40,061 nt of DNA from Anaerorhabdus sp036636695 (GCF_036636695.1 NZ_JAVWNW010000015.1), one strand, 5' to 3'. Counted from the first letter of the stretch, positions 8,979 to 16,566 are shown. Numbers and translations: made by a program. The notes: generated by a model from the sequence alone, not told the origin.

Positions 8979-9641
8979 TTAATTACCCGCCTTTCTCATA
9001 TCTTGGAAACCAATCCATACTGTCCATACATACGCACATGTCTTTGGAATCATCAACATTCCTACTAGCGGAATTGTATCCGCAAAGAGTACAACTGGAA
9101 TATAGAATGCAAAACTTAATACGATTGTTAAATACATATACTTAAATGCTTTATCATTATGCTCTTTTGCACTTGTATAGAATAAGTAAATAATAAGTAT
9201 ACCCATAAGTGCAAATGGTATATTACGATAGATTCCCCAACTTAAAGGAGCGTTCGCACTTGTCCACATATTTTGTGGGAAGAAACATAATACAATTCTA
9301 ATTAATGCTAAAGCATAGATTGCAATTGTATACTCCTTTTTACCTTCAACCTTATAACGTAAACGCCATACATAATAAAGTAGGATGTAGAAAATTGTCA
9401 TTGTTATTGAAGTGATGAATTTACCTACTCCTAAAGCCACTACAAAACTATCTAACCCTGTTGTACATAATGCATAAGCTCTTGGAATTAAGTGAAATGA
9501 ATCCCCAAGACCTAATGTAACTGCCATAATACCAAATAATTTATTTTCTTTTGTTTTTCCTTTAAGAATCATGATGATACCTAAAGTGACTACGGTAATT
9601 AAATATACCGCATCAAACGCTGTTTCCATAATTGCTTGCAT
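8979..9641 (-). CDS. conserved multi-pass membrane protein of unknown function
   Basis: A 220-aa protein with about seven transmembrane helices and short loops. The motif GLGDSFHLIPRAYAL after the second helix stands out as the only charged, likely conserved element in the membrane part. I do not recognise a named family. It is flanked by tetR (10 nt upstream) and DUF2871 (3 nt downstream), so the three form one operon; membrane stress or efflux is a guess from the TetR context. A GAGGAG site lies 7 nt before the ATG. Confidence 0.75.
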   Translation of the reverse strand: MQAIMETAFDAVYLITVVTLGIIMILKGKTKENKLFGIMAVTLGLGDSFHLIPRAYALCTTGLDSFVVALGVGKFITSITMTIFYILLYYVWRLRYKVEGKKEYTIAIYALALIRIVLCFFPQNMWTSANAPLSWGIYRNIPFALMGILIIYLFYTSAKEHNDKAFKYMYLTIVLSFAFYIPVVLFADTIPLVGMLMIPKTCAYVWTVWIGFQDMRKAGN

Positions 9642-9651
9642 AATTGCTCCT

Positions 9652-10206
9652 CTACCTAATTAAACTCTCTATTACTTTTTTAAGTGTTTTTGTATCTTGA
9701 TTTTTTTGCGCATTTGAAATCATGTTGCTTAATGTGAATGAGATCAACTCATCTTCACTAATGTTAGCTTCTATCATGTTCTTCTTTGATCCAACATCAT
9801 TTCTTAAAGCTAAAGATAATCCTTGCTGGATATGTTCAAAATATTCATCCATTATTTTCTTACCTGTTTTTTTCTCTTTTTTCATGAACACTTGATTGTG
9901 TTGTGATAAAAATTCAGGAAATTCATTTGTACCTTTCCTTACACATTTTTCAAACCACTCAATTGCGTCTATGAAACTTATTTTGTCAAATGCACAATTT
10001 TGATCATGAAATACTCCTCGCCAGATAGTTTCTACTGTCTCAGCGACAAGTTCCTGTTTTGAGGGAAAATAGTTATATATAGTCCCAGTAGAAACATCAC
10101 ATGCTGCTGCCAGTGAACGAATATTAAGTTGTCCAAATCCTTCTTCCTTCACAAGTTGAACTGCACATATTAGAATATCTTCTTTCGATTCTAATTTCTT
10201 AAACAT
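9652..10206 (-). CDS. TetR-family transcriptional regulator
   Basis: A 184-aa regulator. The N-terminal helix-turn-helix reads ILICAVQLVKEEGFGQLNIR, then DVSTGTIYNYFPSKQELV, which is classic TetR. The C-terminal ligand domain is not recognisable. I start at 10206 (MFKKLESK) because GAGGAGGAAA precedes it. The open frame extends upstream to 10266, but that part contains the promoter and operator and so cannot be coding. It leads the operon with the two membrane proteins and likely represses itself through the adjacent palindrome. Confidence 0.93.
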   Translation of the reverse strand: MFKKLESKEDILICAVQLVKEEGFGQLNIRSLAAACDVSTGTIYNYFPSKQELVAETVETIWRGVFHDQNCAFDKISFIDAIEWFEKCVRKGTNEFPEFLSQHNQVFMKKEKKTGKKIMDEYFEHIQQGLSLALRNDVGSKKNMIEANISEDELISFTLSNMISNAQKNQDTKTLKKVIESLIR

Positions 10207-10225
10207 ATTCTTTTCCTCCTCAAAC

Positions 10226-10266
10226 TGAACACTGTTCATTTTAAATGATAGCTTTGTTTCTGTCAA
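10226..10266 (-). promoter_or_regulatory. tetR operon promoter with 13-bp palindromic operator
   Basis: On the minus strand TTGACA (10266-10261), a 17-bp spacer and TAAAAT (10243-10238) form a strong promoter. Immediately downstream, at the expected start site, lies TGAACAGTGTTCA (10238-10226), a perfect palindrome with one central base. This is the position where a bound repressor would block initiation. Confidence 0.85.
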
Positions 10267-10282
10267 CTAATACTATCTACAT

Positions 10283-10311
10283 AAAAAGGCAGAGAATATC
10301 TTATTCTCTAC
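10283..10311 (-). terminator. terminator after the DUF1801 gene
   Basis: The stem AGAGAATA/TATTCTCT (10309-10302 with 10298-10291) has a 3-nt loop and is followed on the minus strand by CTTTTTATG. It overlaps the stop codon of the DUF1801 gene. Confidence 0.75.
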
Positions 10312-10648
10312 CTAATGTATAATTAATTGCCTTCTCTATATCTTCAATTGGCCATTCATCCTTATCTTTGATGTTCGCACATCCTACCTTTGTTTTGATC
10401 TTTGGATTTCTTTCCGCAATAATTTTAGTTGCACCATATCGTCCAAAATGAATTGAAATATAATTTTTCATACTTGCTATCGCTACATATGCCTCTCCTA
10501 CTTTAAACGTAGGATATTTCCACTTTGGAGATAGACTACAGCTTTCTTCACAATATGGATAATTCTCTCTAATATGATCAACTACTTCTTTGATACGTTC
10601 TTTTCGAATTCCTCTAAGTGATTCTAGATAATCATCTACTGTATTCAT
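10301..10648 (-). CDS. DUF1801 (YdhG-like) protein
   Basis: A 115-aa protein matching the DUF1801 fold: an N-terminal helix (YLESLRGIRKERIKEVVDHI), an aromatic segment (SPKWKYPTFKVGEAYVAIAS) and ISIHFGRYGA. Family members are small cytoplasmic proteins of unclear role, some called iron chaperone-like on weak grounds. It starts one base after the stop of the upstream gene, with AAGGA overlapping that stop, so the two are translationally coupled. Confidence 0.8.
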   Translation of the reverse strand: MNTVDDYLESLRGIRKERIKEVVDHIRENYPYCEESCSLSPKWKYPTFKVGEAYVAIASMKNYISIHFGRYGATKIIAERNPKIKTKVGCANIKDKDEWPIEDIEKAINYTLGRE

Positions 10649-10649
10649 A

Positions 10650-11027
10650 TTATTCCTTGATTTCTCTAAACCGCATCATCGACCATGATTCATCTAACGC
10701 TACCATCGAGCACGGTTCTATTCCATCTTTCTTAGAATGTCCATATAAAATATCACGGTTAACATCATACTTTATCTTACCCTTTGATTTTGGGTAACTA
10801 ATCCAAAGAATGCCTGTCTTACTTAATTTTGAAAGCGCTGATTTTATTTTTTTATCATATTCATCAAGACTAGATACAAAGAGAAATACATAATCAGCCA
10901 ATCCTGTTTTTTTTAATTCTAGTGTTTTCTGGCTATTAATTAATTCTATGAATTCTTTTGGTGCATTTATACATATCAATGTACTTCCTTCTTTGATATG
11001 CATTTTCTTAAATATTGTATTTTCCAT
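10650..11027 (-). CDS. DUF3052-like protein
   Basis: A 125-aa cytoplasmic protein. It has a Rossmann-like alternation (GSTLICINAPKEF, YVFLFVSS, GILWISYPKSKGKIKYDVNR) and ends in WSMMRFR. The LWISYPK...DVNRD block resembles DUF3052 proteins, whose role is unknown. It is the first gene of a two-gene unit with the DUF1801 protein and has its own promoter just upstream. Confidence 0.65.
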   Translation of the reverse strand: MENTIFKKMHIKEGSTLICINAPKEFIELINSQKTLELKKTGLADYVFLFVSSLDEYDKKIKSALSKLSKTGILWISYPKSKGKIKYDVNRDILYGHSKKDGIEPCSMVALDESWSMMRFREIKE

Positions 11028-11041
11028 AGTATTACCTTCTT

Positions 11042-11093
11042 ACTGTATATTTCTATACAGTTTTCTTATACCATGAGTTTGACTTCTTCTCAA
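11042..11093 (-). promoter_or_regulatory. promoter and 20-bp palindrome before the DUF3052-like gene
   Basis: On the minus strand TTGAGA (11093-11088), a 17-bp spacer and TATAAG (11070-11065) form the promoter. ACTGTATA and TATACAGT flank 4 bases (11061-11042) directly after the -10. This is either an operator or a 5' hairpin in the message; no regulator is encoded next to it. Confidence 0.65.
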
Positions 11094-11801
11094 TTAATTT
11101 GATTTTAATGTTTTCCCAAAACAGATAATCAATCCTGCAATCGAAATCACGACTAGAAATAAGATTGGTTGCATTGTTAACTCATTCAATGTCATAAGTT
11201 CAAATCCCCATGTACCAGGTAATATTTTAGCAAATGTAGTAAATATACTTGGAAGCATTGAGGAAGGAATCATAATTCCAGATAACATCACTGTTGGTAA
11301 GAAAATACATTGTCCAAACATACTTGCTTTAGAGCTATCTTTTACATAAAGTCCAAATATTGATGAGATACTTAAACTAGCAAAGATGAATAAAATTAAG
11401 CCAATCCAAAATGTTAGGTTTGTAGGTAATGTTGCATTAAAGAAAATTGGTGCAGTAAAAACAATGATGCAACTCATAATAAAGATATGAATAAATGCTG
11501 AAACAAAATTTACAATTAGTGCTGAATAAAGTGGAACACCCCCAACTAGATATGATTTTTTGATATCTGTCGCAAATACCGCAATTAACGGTGCAGGACT
11601 TCCTAACATAGCCCCCATTGTTGCCCCAAACACACACATTGTTGGAATGATTGTTTGATCCATACCTGGCATGATTGTCTTAAATATGCCACTCATGAAT
11701 AAATAAAATACGAGTGGAACTATATAATAAACGGTAAGTATTTCTTTATCTCTTAAGTTTAATTTCCATTGCAATGCAATGTTTGAAAGTAATGCTGTCA
11801 T
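11094..11801 (-). CDS. ABC-2 type exporter permease
   Basis: A 235-aa membrane protein with six predicted helices of the ABC-2 permease type. A conserved block follows the fourth helix (SSIFGLYVKDSSKASMFGQC...LPTVMLSGIMIPSSMLP). It pairs with the ATPase whose stop overlaps its start by 4 nt (ATGA). The MerR regulator at the head of the operon suggests export of a toxic or antibiotic-like compound; the substrate is unknown. Confidence 0.88.
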   Translation of the reverse strand: MTALLSNIALQWKLNLRDKEILTVYYIVPLVFYLFMSGIFKTIMPGMDQTIIPTMCVFGATMGAMLGSPAPLIAVFATDIKKSYLVGGVPLYSALIVNFVSAFIHIFIMSCIIVFTAPIFFNATLPTNLTFWIGLILFIFASLSISSIFGLYVKDSSKASMFGQCIFLPTVMLSGIMIPSSMLPSIFTTFAKILPGTWGFELMTLNELTMQPILFLVVISIAGLIICFGKTLKSN

Positions 11802-12667
11802 ACTGTTTTCTCCTTTGCAATTGCCATAAATTGTTGTTCAAGTGTAGGCAAATCAATCTTTATATCTTGGATTATTCTATTTTGATTCTTCGCAAGTAAA
11901 CCTATTTCTAAAATAGCTTCTGTTATATTTTCTGTTTGAAACACATAATACTTATTGTTCATATCACAGTATTTACTTTTACTTAAGTTACTGAACTCAA
12001 TCTCACTATCAAATCTAATTTGCATATTTGAACTTTTTTGAACAACTTTTGATAGTTCTTGCGGATTGCCGATAAATGCAATTTCACCATCTTTAAGTAT
12101 TGCAATGCGATCACACAATTCTTCTACTTCTGCCATGTCATGACTTGCCAATAAAATTGTCTTACCTTGTTTTTTCAAACTACGTATTTCTTCATGCAAT
12201 GCATAACGACCTTCTACATCTAAGCCGGCAGTTGGCTCATCCAAAATCACAATATCGGGATTCCCTATTAATGCTATGACTAAATGAAGTCTTCTTTTTT
12301 GGCCTGTTGAACAGTCTTTATACTGATTATTTTTAAACTCATTTATCCCTAAACGTTTTATCAATTCTGTATCTATTTTTGCCTTTTGCCATTTCGCAAA
12401 GAAATGAATAGCTTCTAAACATTTAATATTCGCAGGGAGTGAAGATACTTGTAGTTGCACCCCTACTTTTCCATTGATTTTAATTTCGCCTTCATTATAA
12501 TTTGTAATTCCTTCTATGCAGCTTAAGGTCGTTGTCTTACCCGCTCCATTGATACCTAGAAATCCAAACACTTCACCTTGCTTTACATCAAAAGATACTC
12601 CGTGTAAAACATCATTCTTCCCATAACTTTTCTTTAATTTATTTACTTCAATGCTATTTGTTGTCAT
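11798..12667 (-). CDS. ABC exporter ATP-binding protein
   Basis: A 289-aa ATPase with Walker A GINGAGKT (residues 38-45), signature CSTGQKRRL in place of LSGGQ, Walker B DIVILDEPTAG, and the switch His in LASHDMAEVEELCDRIA. The C-terminal ~70 residues form the extension usual in drug-export ATPases. Its start overlaps the MerR gene by 14 nt and its end overlaps the permease by 4 nt, so all three are one coupled operon. Confidence 0.93.
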   Translation of the reverse strand: MTTNSIEVNKLKKSYGKNDVLHGVSFDVKQGEVFGFLGINGAGKTTTLSCIEGITNYNEGEIKINGKVGVQLQVSSLPANIKCLEAIHFFAKWQKAKIDTELIKRLGINEFKNNQYKDCSTGQKRRLHLVIALIGNPDIVILDEPTAGLDVEGRYALHEEIRSLKKQGKTILLASHDMAEVEELCDRIAILKDGEIAFIGNPQELSKVVQKSSNMQIRFDSEIEFSNLSKSKYCDMNNKYYVFQTENITEAILEIGLLAKNQNRIIQDIKIDLPTLEQQFMAIAKEKTV

Positions 12668-13457
12668 TATTTAACTCCTCCGTTGGAAACTCCATTCCTT
12701 GAATTCTCAAATATTTATCTATCGCACGCCCAATATAATCATCAATCTCTTTTTGTTTATTCGCCATTTCTTGATCCCAATTTTCTTTATTGTCATTGAA
12801 TTCCATTAATTTGGTTAGCAATGTTAAATCTCCCTTAGTAAATTCCATAATCATTGCCCACCATTTTGATGCAAGTTCAATTGCTTCATCACTTTCAGGA
12901 GAAATTCCTTTGTTTTTTAGCTGGATGGCTTTTTCCACAACTTCTTTATAGGTATTAAGAATTACTTTACCTTCTTCAACATTATCGGTAAATCGTTCTT
13001 TAAAATAATCCATTAGCTCATCGTCAAATAATTTAATAACCCAATATTCTTTATTACCCATCTTTAAAAGTTGAATAATATCTGCATACTTATTGAAATC
13101 AACTTCTTTCATCTGAATTACTTCTTCTTTTAAAGCATGGAGTGAAGTTTTAACTAATTTCATTGACTTTATTTGTGCTTCAATCATCTTTTCTTGTTGC
13201 TCTAGCATAATACAAACTTCTTCTGGTGTATCCATTTTTAAAACTCGTTCTTTTATGTCCTCAAGAGAAAATCCCAGAGATTTAAATGATAGTATTTGAT
13301 AAAGTTTGATAATATCTTTGGAAGAATATAATCTTCTTCCACCTTCTGTCATACTAGATGGCGTTAATAATCCTTCTTTGTCATAATATTGTAATGTTCT
13401 CACCGTAACATTCATTTTTTTTGATAATTCACCCACAGTTAAGTATTCTTTATTCAT
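12654..13457 (-). CDS. MerR-family regulator with TipAS-like effector domain
   Basis: A 267-aa regulator. Residues 5-75 form the MerR winged helix (YLTVGELSKKMNVTVRTLQYYDKEGLL...GGRRLYSSKDI), residues ~76-125 the dimer coiled coil, and residues ~145-255 resemble the TipAS drug-binding domain (WWAMIMEFTKGD...NWDQEMANKQKEIDDYIGRA). TipA/Mta-type proteins sense peptide or hydrophobic drugs and activate exporter genes. The downstream ABC pair is the likely target. GGAGG precedes the ATG. Confidence 0.92.
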   Translation of the reverse strand: MNKEYLTVGELSKKMNVTVRTLQYYDKEGLLTPSSMTEGGRRLYSSKDIIKLYQILSFKSLGFSLEDIKERVLKMDTPEEVCIMLEQQEKMIEAQIKSMKLVKTSLHALKEEVIQMKEVDFNKYADIIQLLKMGNKEYWVIKLFDDELMDYFKERFTDNVEEGKVILNTYKEVVEKAIQLKNKGISPESDEAIELASKWWAMIMEFTKGDLTLLTKLMEFNDNKENWDQEMANKQKEIDDYIGRAIDKYLRIQGMEFPTEELNNDNK

Positions 13458-13477
13458 ATTTATTACCTCCTAGATAT

Positions 13478-13508
13478 AGTATATTTTATTACGTAACGTC
13501 ACATACAA
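13478..13508 (-). promoter_or_regulatory. MerR-type promoter with 19-bp spacer and operator
   Basis: On the minus strand TTGTAT (13508-13503) and TATACT (13483-13478) are 19 bp apart, the over-long spacing by which MerR proteins work (they untwist DNA to activate). Inside the spacer TGACGTTACGTAA (13501-13489) is a near-perfect dyad around one central base. The merR-ABC operon is therefore probably autoregulated. Confidence 0.85.
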
Positions 13509-13556
13509 GCTTTTTTTTTATTTTTTTTATTACTAATGTATATTTAGCATTTTAAG

Positions 13557-13616
13557 CATATAAAAACCCATAAGTATTTACCTTATTTATCATTAGGCAT
13601 CAAACTTATGGGTTTT
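13557..13616 (-). terminator. terminator after the HdeD-family gene
   Basis: The 13-bp stem AAAACCCATAAGT/ACTTATGGGTTTT (13616-13604 with 13575-13563), with a loop of about 28 nt, is followed by TTTATATG on the minus strand. Confidence 0.75.
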
Positions 13617-13619
13617 GGT

Positions 13620-14216
13620 TTATTTTTTATTTACTGCAAATGAGAATGCAATTGATTGAATTAATAATATAATTCCACTCACGATAAGGTAAATACCAGA
13701 TATCCATTCAAACGTTAATGTTGTCACATACGGACTAACAATAAAGAATAACGCTAGAAAGAGATTGAGCCATCCACTGAATGTAATCATTCCAGTTTTA
13801 TACTCTCCTGCCATTTTTAATGATGAAGCAAAATTAAGTTTATTAAATCCTGACATTAATAAAATAATTGCGAAAATCATCGCTAAAAAATTTAGAATGA
13901 TTCCTGTTGTTAATAACTTTGAATCCCCTAGCCAAAGGGTAAGAATCCATCCAGCAAATAATACATTGATTACTCCTAATACTAAGTCCCAAGCACTTCT
14001 GCTTTTTGAGCCAAAGTAACGGAAGAAAATATAAATCCCCTCAATGCCTACTCCAATCGCAATCAACAATCCAGCACCAATGCTAACTGCAAGTGGATTA
14101 ATAAATAATAAAACGCCCATTACTACCATTAAAATAGCAGCAATAATTCCTGCAAAGGCATGACGCTTCAACATGTCCTCTACAGATACTTCCATAGTAA
14201 AATCTTGTCTTAACAT
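13620..14216 (-). CDS. HdeD family (DUF308) membrane protein
   Basis: A 198-aa protein with six transmembrane helices arranged as DUF308 repeats (FINPLAVSIGAGLLIAIGVG, then WISGIYLIVSGIILLIQSIA). In E. coli HdeD takes part in acid resistance; in Gram-positives the role is unproven. I start at 14216 (MLRQDFTMEV) with GAAAGGAAA upstream; a TTG further upstream lacks a binding site. It is monocistronic with its own terminator. Confidence 0.85.
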   Translation of the reverse strand: MLRQDFTMEVSVEDMLKRHAFAGIIAAILMVVMGVLLFINPLAVSIGAGLLIAIGVGIEGIYIFFRYFGSKSRSAWDLVLGVINVLFAGWILTLWLGDSKLLTTGIILNFLAMIFAIILLMSGFNKLNFASSLKMAGEYKTGMITFSGWLNLFLALFFIVSPYVTTLTFEWISGIYLIVSGIILLIQSIAFSFAVNKK

Positions 14217-14311
14217 AATTTTTTTCCTTTCAAACTCTATTGGTTTTGACGAAACGGGCAATATCAAGGCTTATCCCCTGATTTGTAATTAGCCACTACT
14301 AGGTCTATTTC

Positions 14312-14340
14312 ATTATAGTCCCCTTCTTTTACGAAGGTAT
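14312..14340 (-). promoter_or_regulatory. probable hdeD promoter
   Basis: A perfect TATAAT (14317-14312 on the minus strand) has only a poor -35 17 bp upstream (ATACCT). A small dyad CCTTC/GAAGG (14322-14337) sits in the spacer. The leader would be about 90 nt long. A weak -35 suggests activation or another sigma factor; this is inference. Confidence 0.5.
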
Positions 14341-14458
14341 GAATTTTACTCTCCAATTTTAATAGCCTCATGAATCAACTATAAATATCTATGCATTCAT
14401 AAATTAATTAATTGTATTATCATTTCTATCTTTGGTATAAAAGTGATAGTTCATAGGT

Positions 14459-14486
14459 TTGTTTAAAACATCTACTATGGTATACT
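14459..14486 (+). promoter_or_regulatory. promoter of the antitoxin RNA (RNA II)
   Basis: An extended -10, TGGTATACT (14478-14486), with TTGTTT 16 bp upstream (14459-14464). The expected start is about 14493, directly at the pairing repeat. A second extended -10, TGGTATAAA, lies at 14433-14441 and could give a longer transcript. Confidence 0.7.
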
Positions 14487-14492
14487 GGCTTT

Positions 14493-14550
14493 GGAACATC
14501 AAGTGTTTAGTGCTTCAGGGAAAAGAGAGGATTCGCCCTCTCTTTTTTTT
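14493..14550 (+). ncRNA. putative antitoxin RNA of an Fst/par-like type I system (RNA II)
   Basis: A predicted RNA of about 58 nt, from just after the extended -10 to the T8 tract at 14550. It begins with GGAACATCAAGTGTTTAGT and ends in the hairpin GAGAGG/CCTCTC. The 17 nt at 14495-14511 match 15 of 17 positions of 14657-14673, inside the convergent toxin gene. The two differences are C-to-U changes that keep G-U pairs, so the RNA can pair with the toxin message over 17 nt. Size and layout match RNA II of the pAD1 par locus (about 66 nt). The sequence itself is not recognised. Confidence 0.6.
14521..14550. terminator. bidirectional terminator shared by the toxin mRNA and RNA II
   Basis: The stem AAAAGAGAGG...CCTCTCTTTT carries T8 on the plus strand and CTCTCTTTT on the minus strand. 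Converging transcripts of the toxin gene and RNA II would both end here, as in par loci. Confidence 0.8.
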
Positions 14551-14574
14551 CGCTATTACTGGCTTGATTAGTTT

Positions 14575-14700
14575 CTATTTGTTTCTTTTATCTTCTGTTT
14601 TTAAAAGACAAATTAGAATTAATACAAAAATGAAATTTTCCATTTGTATTGCTAGAAACATCAAGCGTTCAGTCATAGCGTCCCTAATTAGAAGTGTCAT
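14575..14700 (-). CDS. putative type I toxin, small hydrophobic peptide
   Basis: A 41-codon gene with a strong AGGAGG 7 nt before the ATG. The product starts MTLLIRDAMTERLMFLAI, has one transmembrane segment (FIFVLILICLL, about residues 23-33) and a charged tail KTEDKRNK. Length and layout fit the Fst and holin-like toxin families (membrane-damaging peptides of Firmicutes), although no family signature can be assigned by eye. Codons 10-15 lie in the repeat shared with the convergent RNA, so pairing would cover the message soon after the start codon. The promoter is unclear: TATAAA at 14723-14718 would give a leader of only ~10-15 nt. Convergent RNA and shared terminator support a toxin. Confidence 0.65.
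   Translation of the reverse strand: MTLLIRDAMTERLMFLAIQMENFIFVLILICLLKTEDKRNK
14657..14673. repeat. direct repeat allowing toxin mRNA / RNA II pairing
   Basis: AACATCAAGCGTTCAGT here and AACATCAAGTGTTTAGT at 14495-14511 are direct repeats on the plus strand (15 of 17 identical). Because the two RNAs are made from opposite strands, the repeats make them complementary. A shorter repeat TACTGGCTT occurs at 14483-14491 and 14557-14565. Confidence 0.8.
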
Positions 14701-14715
14701 TTCAACACCTCCTAA

Positions 14716-14736
14716 TCATTTATACTCACTTAACAT
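14716..14736 (-). other. possible 6-aa leader ORF before the toxin gene
   Basis: AAGGAG is followed 4 nt later by an ATG opening MLSEYK and a TGA, which ends 2 nt before the toxin Shine-Dalgarno. If transcribed, its translation would place ribosomes on the toxin start. Equally, these bases may just be the toxin promoter, since the TATAAA candidate lies inside it. Confidence 0.3.
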
Positions 14737-14748
14737 TAATCTCCTTAA

Positions 14749-14777
14749 AATTAAAAAGCCTTCTTTCAAAGGCTTTT
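14749..14777 (-). terminator. terminator, probably of nhaC
   Basis: The stem AAAAGCCTT/AAGGCTTTT with a 6-nt loop is followed on the minus strand by TTTTTAATTTT. It lies about 145 nt after the nhaC stop and shields the toxin gene from readthrough. Between 14778 and 14921 I see no gene. Confidence 0.75.
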
Positions 14778-14921
14778 ACTCAAAAATATTATTCCGGTAC
14801 ATAATCACATTTTACAATTACTAATTTATCTCATGTAACCTTTGTAATCTATTGAATTATTCATTAATATGTTTTTAGCTTTCCTTACCAAACTCATAGA
14901 CTATTGCATACTTCATATGCT

Positions 14922-16433
14922 TTATCTTCCTTCTCTATGTATATTTATTTTATTGGTTTTCTTAATGATGAACAAAATAATTCCTAATACTACAAGCGCT
15001 CCCCCAAATGCTAGAATAGTAGATCCTGTAAATCCGGCAATGCAATAACCAACAAAACATGCTGAAGCTACTACTAATGCATAGGGAAGTTGCGTAGTTA
15101 CGTGGAAAATATGATTTGATTGTGCCCCAGCACTCGCCATAATTGTTGTATCTGAAATAGGAGAAATATGATCCCCACAAACTGCCCCCGCAAGAACTGC
15201 CGCAATACTTGTAACTAGCATTGGATCACTTTCTAAAAATACAGATGTGACAATTGGAATTAAAATACCAAACGTTCCCCATGAAGTTCCTGTGGAAAAA
15301 GCCAAGCCTGTTGCGATAAGAAATAGTAAAGGTGGTAAGAATGCTGTTGAAATACTACTACTTTTTAAGAAATTAGATACAAATAAACCTGCTTGAAGAT
15401 TATCGGATACAAATCCACCCAATGTCCATGCCAATACAAGAATCATAATCACTGGAACCATCATTTTAAAACCAACAGGTAATGCTTCAAAGAAGTCTTT
15501 GAAATTTATTATCTTTCTAGGAATATAAAGAATAAACATAAATACTAATGTAAAAAATGAACCTAAAACTAAACCAAATGATGCATTACACTCTTGAAAT
15601 GCTTGAACAAATGGTACTCCATCAAAGAATCCACCCGTATAAACCATACATGTGATGCATGAGAAAATGAGAAATATGACTGGGAGTACTAAATCCATAA
15701 CTCGCCCTTTTGTTGATACCTTTTCCTCTTCAATTATTTCAAAGTCATTTCTTCCGTAAAATAAATCACCTTTCTCTGCACATTCTTCGTGTTGCTTCAT
15801 TGGTCCAAAATCAAAATTAAAAACACAGACAATGAATACCATAATAATTGTTAACCATGCATAAAGATTAATCGGAATTGTTTGAAGGAAAAGATTAAAA
15901 CCATCGCCAGTTGTATATCCTGTAACTGCTGCTGCCCAACTTGATATTGGTGCAATAATACATATTGGAGCTGCGGTCGAATCAATAATATAAGCTAATT
16001 TAGCACGTGATATCTTAAATTTATCAGTTACTGGACGCATAACGCTACCCACTGTTAAACAATTAAAGTAATCATCCACAAAGATAAGAATCCCTAAAAT
16101 CATCGTAGAGAGCATAGCTCCGCGTTTTGATTTTATACGTTTAATCGCCCAATCACCATAAGCCTTACTTCCTCCAGCTCTTGTCATAAGTGCCACAATT
16201 GCACCTAAGAATACAAGAAAGAATAAAATACCTACATTCCATGCTGAACCTGTCTTTGATATCATTACATTGAAAATCTCTGTTGTTGCATTCAGAATAT
16301 TAAAATTACTATATAATAATGCCGCTGCAACAATTCCCAAAAATAAAGATGAATAAACTTCTTTTGTAGCCAATGCTAATCCAATCGCTATTATCGCTGG
16401 TAAAAGCGCCCATATTGTGCCTATAAACTCCAT
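14922..16433 (-). CDS. nhaC: NhaC-family Na+/H+ antiporter
   Basis: A 503-aa membrane protein with about 12 helices. Family hallmarks include LGILIFVDDYFNCLTVGSVM, with acidic residues inside a helix, DSTAAPICIIAPISSWAA, and near the C-terminus GAVCGDHISPISDTTIMAS. It would exchange Na+ for H+, although some relatives exchange organic acids (malate/lactate type), so the substrate is not certain. GGAG precedes the ATG; an extended -10 lies upstream. A WYL regulator is transcribed divergently from the same gap. Confidence 0.88.
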   Translation of the reverse strand: MEFIGTIWALLPAIIAIGLALATKEVYSSLFLGIVAAALLYSNFNILNATTEIFNVMISKTGSAWNVGILFFLVFLGAIVALMTRAGGSKAYGDWAIKRIKSKRGAMLSTMILGILIFVDDYFNCLTVGSVMRPVTDKFKISRAKLAYIIDSTAAPICIIAPISSWAAAVTGYTTGDGFNLFLQTIPINLYAWLTIIMVFIVCVFNFDFGPMKQHEECAEKGDLFYGRNDFEIIEEEKVSTKGRVMDLVLPVIFLIFSCITCMVYTGGFFDGVPFVQAFQECNASFGLVLGSFFTLVFMFILYIPRKIINFKDFFEALPVGFKMMVPVIMILVLAWTLGGFVSDNLQAGLFVSNFLKSSSISTAFLPPLLFLIATGLAFSTGTSWGTFGILIPIVTSVFLESDPMLVTSIAAVLAGAVCGDHISPISDTTIMASAGAQSNHIFHVTTQLPYALVVASACFVGYCIAGFTGSTILAFGGALVVLGIILFIIKKTNKINIHREGR

Positions 16434-16469
16434 TTTACTCTCCTGCTTACTTCTAAAACTTTCTTTTAT

Positions 16470-16550
16470 ATTTTACCACATTCTAATAAATACAACGGAC
16501 TATACATTAGTGATGTTTTGTAGATTACCGTTTTATTGTACAATTATAAT
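16470..16550. promoter_or_regulatory. divergent nhaC / WYL regulator promoter region
   Basis: Towards nhaC an extended -10 reads TGGTAAAAT (16478-16470). Towards the regulator TATAAT stands at 16545-16550. Directly before that -10 lies the perfect 10-bp palindrome ATTGTACAAT (16535-16544), well placed for autoregulation. Neither promoter has a good -35. Confidence 0.6.
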
Positions 16551-16566
16551 ACTTGAGGTACTTACC

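Noticed and set aside
9652..10266. TetR regulator starting at 10266
   Set aside because: The extra 20 codons contain a perfect -35/-10 and the operator.
11798..13457. MerR/ABC overlap of 14 nt as a frameshift or misassembly
   Set aside because: Both reading frames are intact with good starts; overlaps of this size are normal in coupled operons.
14459..14824. 121-codon open frame on the plus strand over the toxin locus
   Set aside because: It starts with TTG without a ribosome binding site, runs through a T8 terminator and is antisense to the better supported 41-codon gene.
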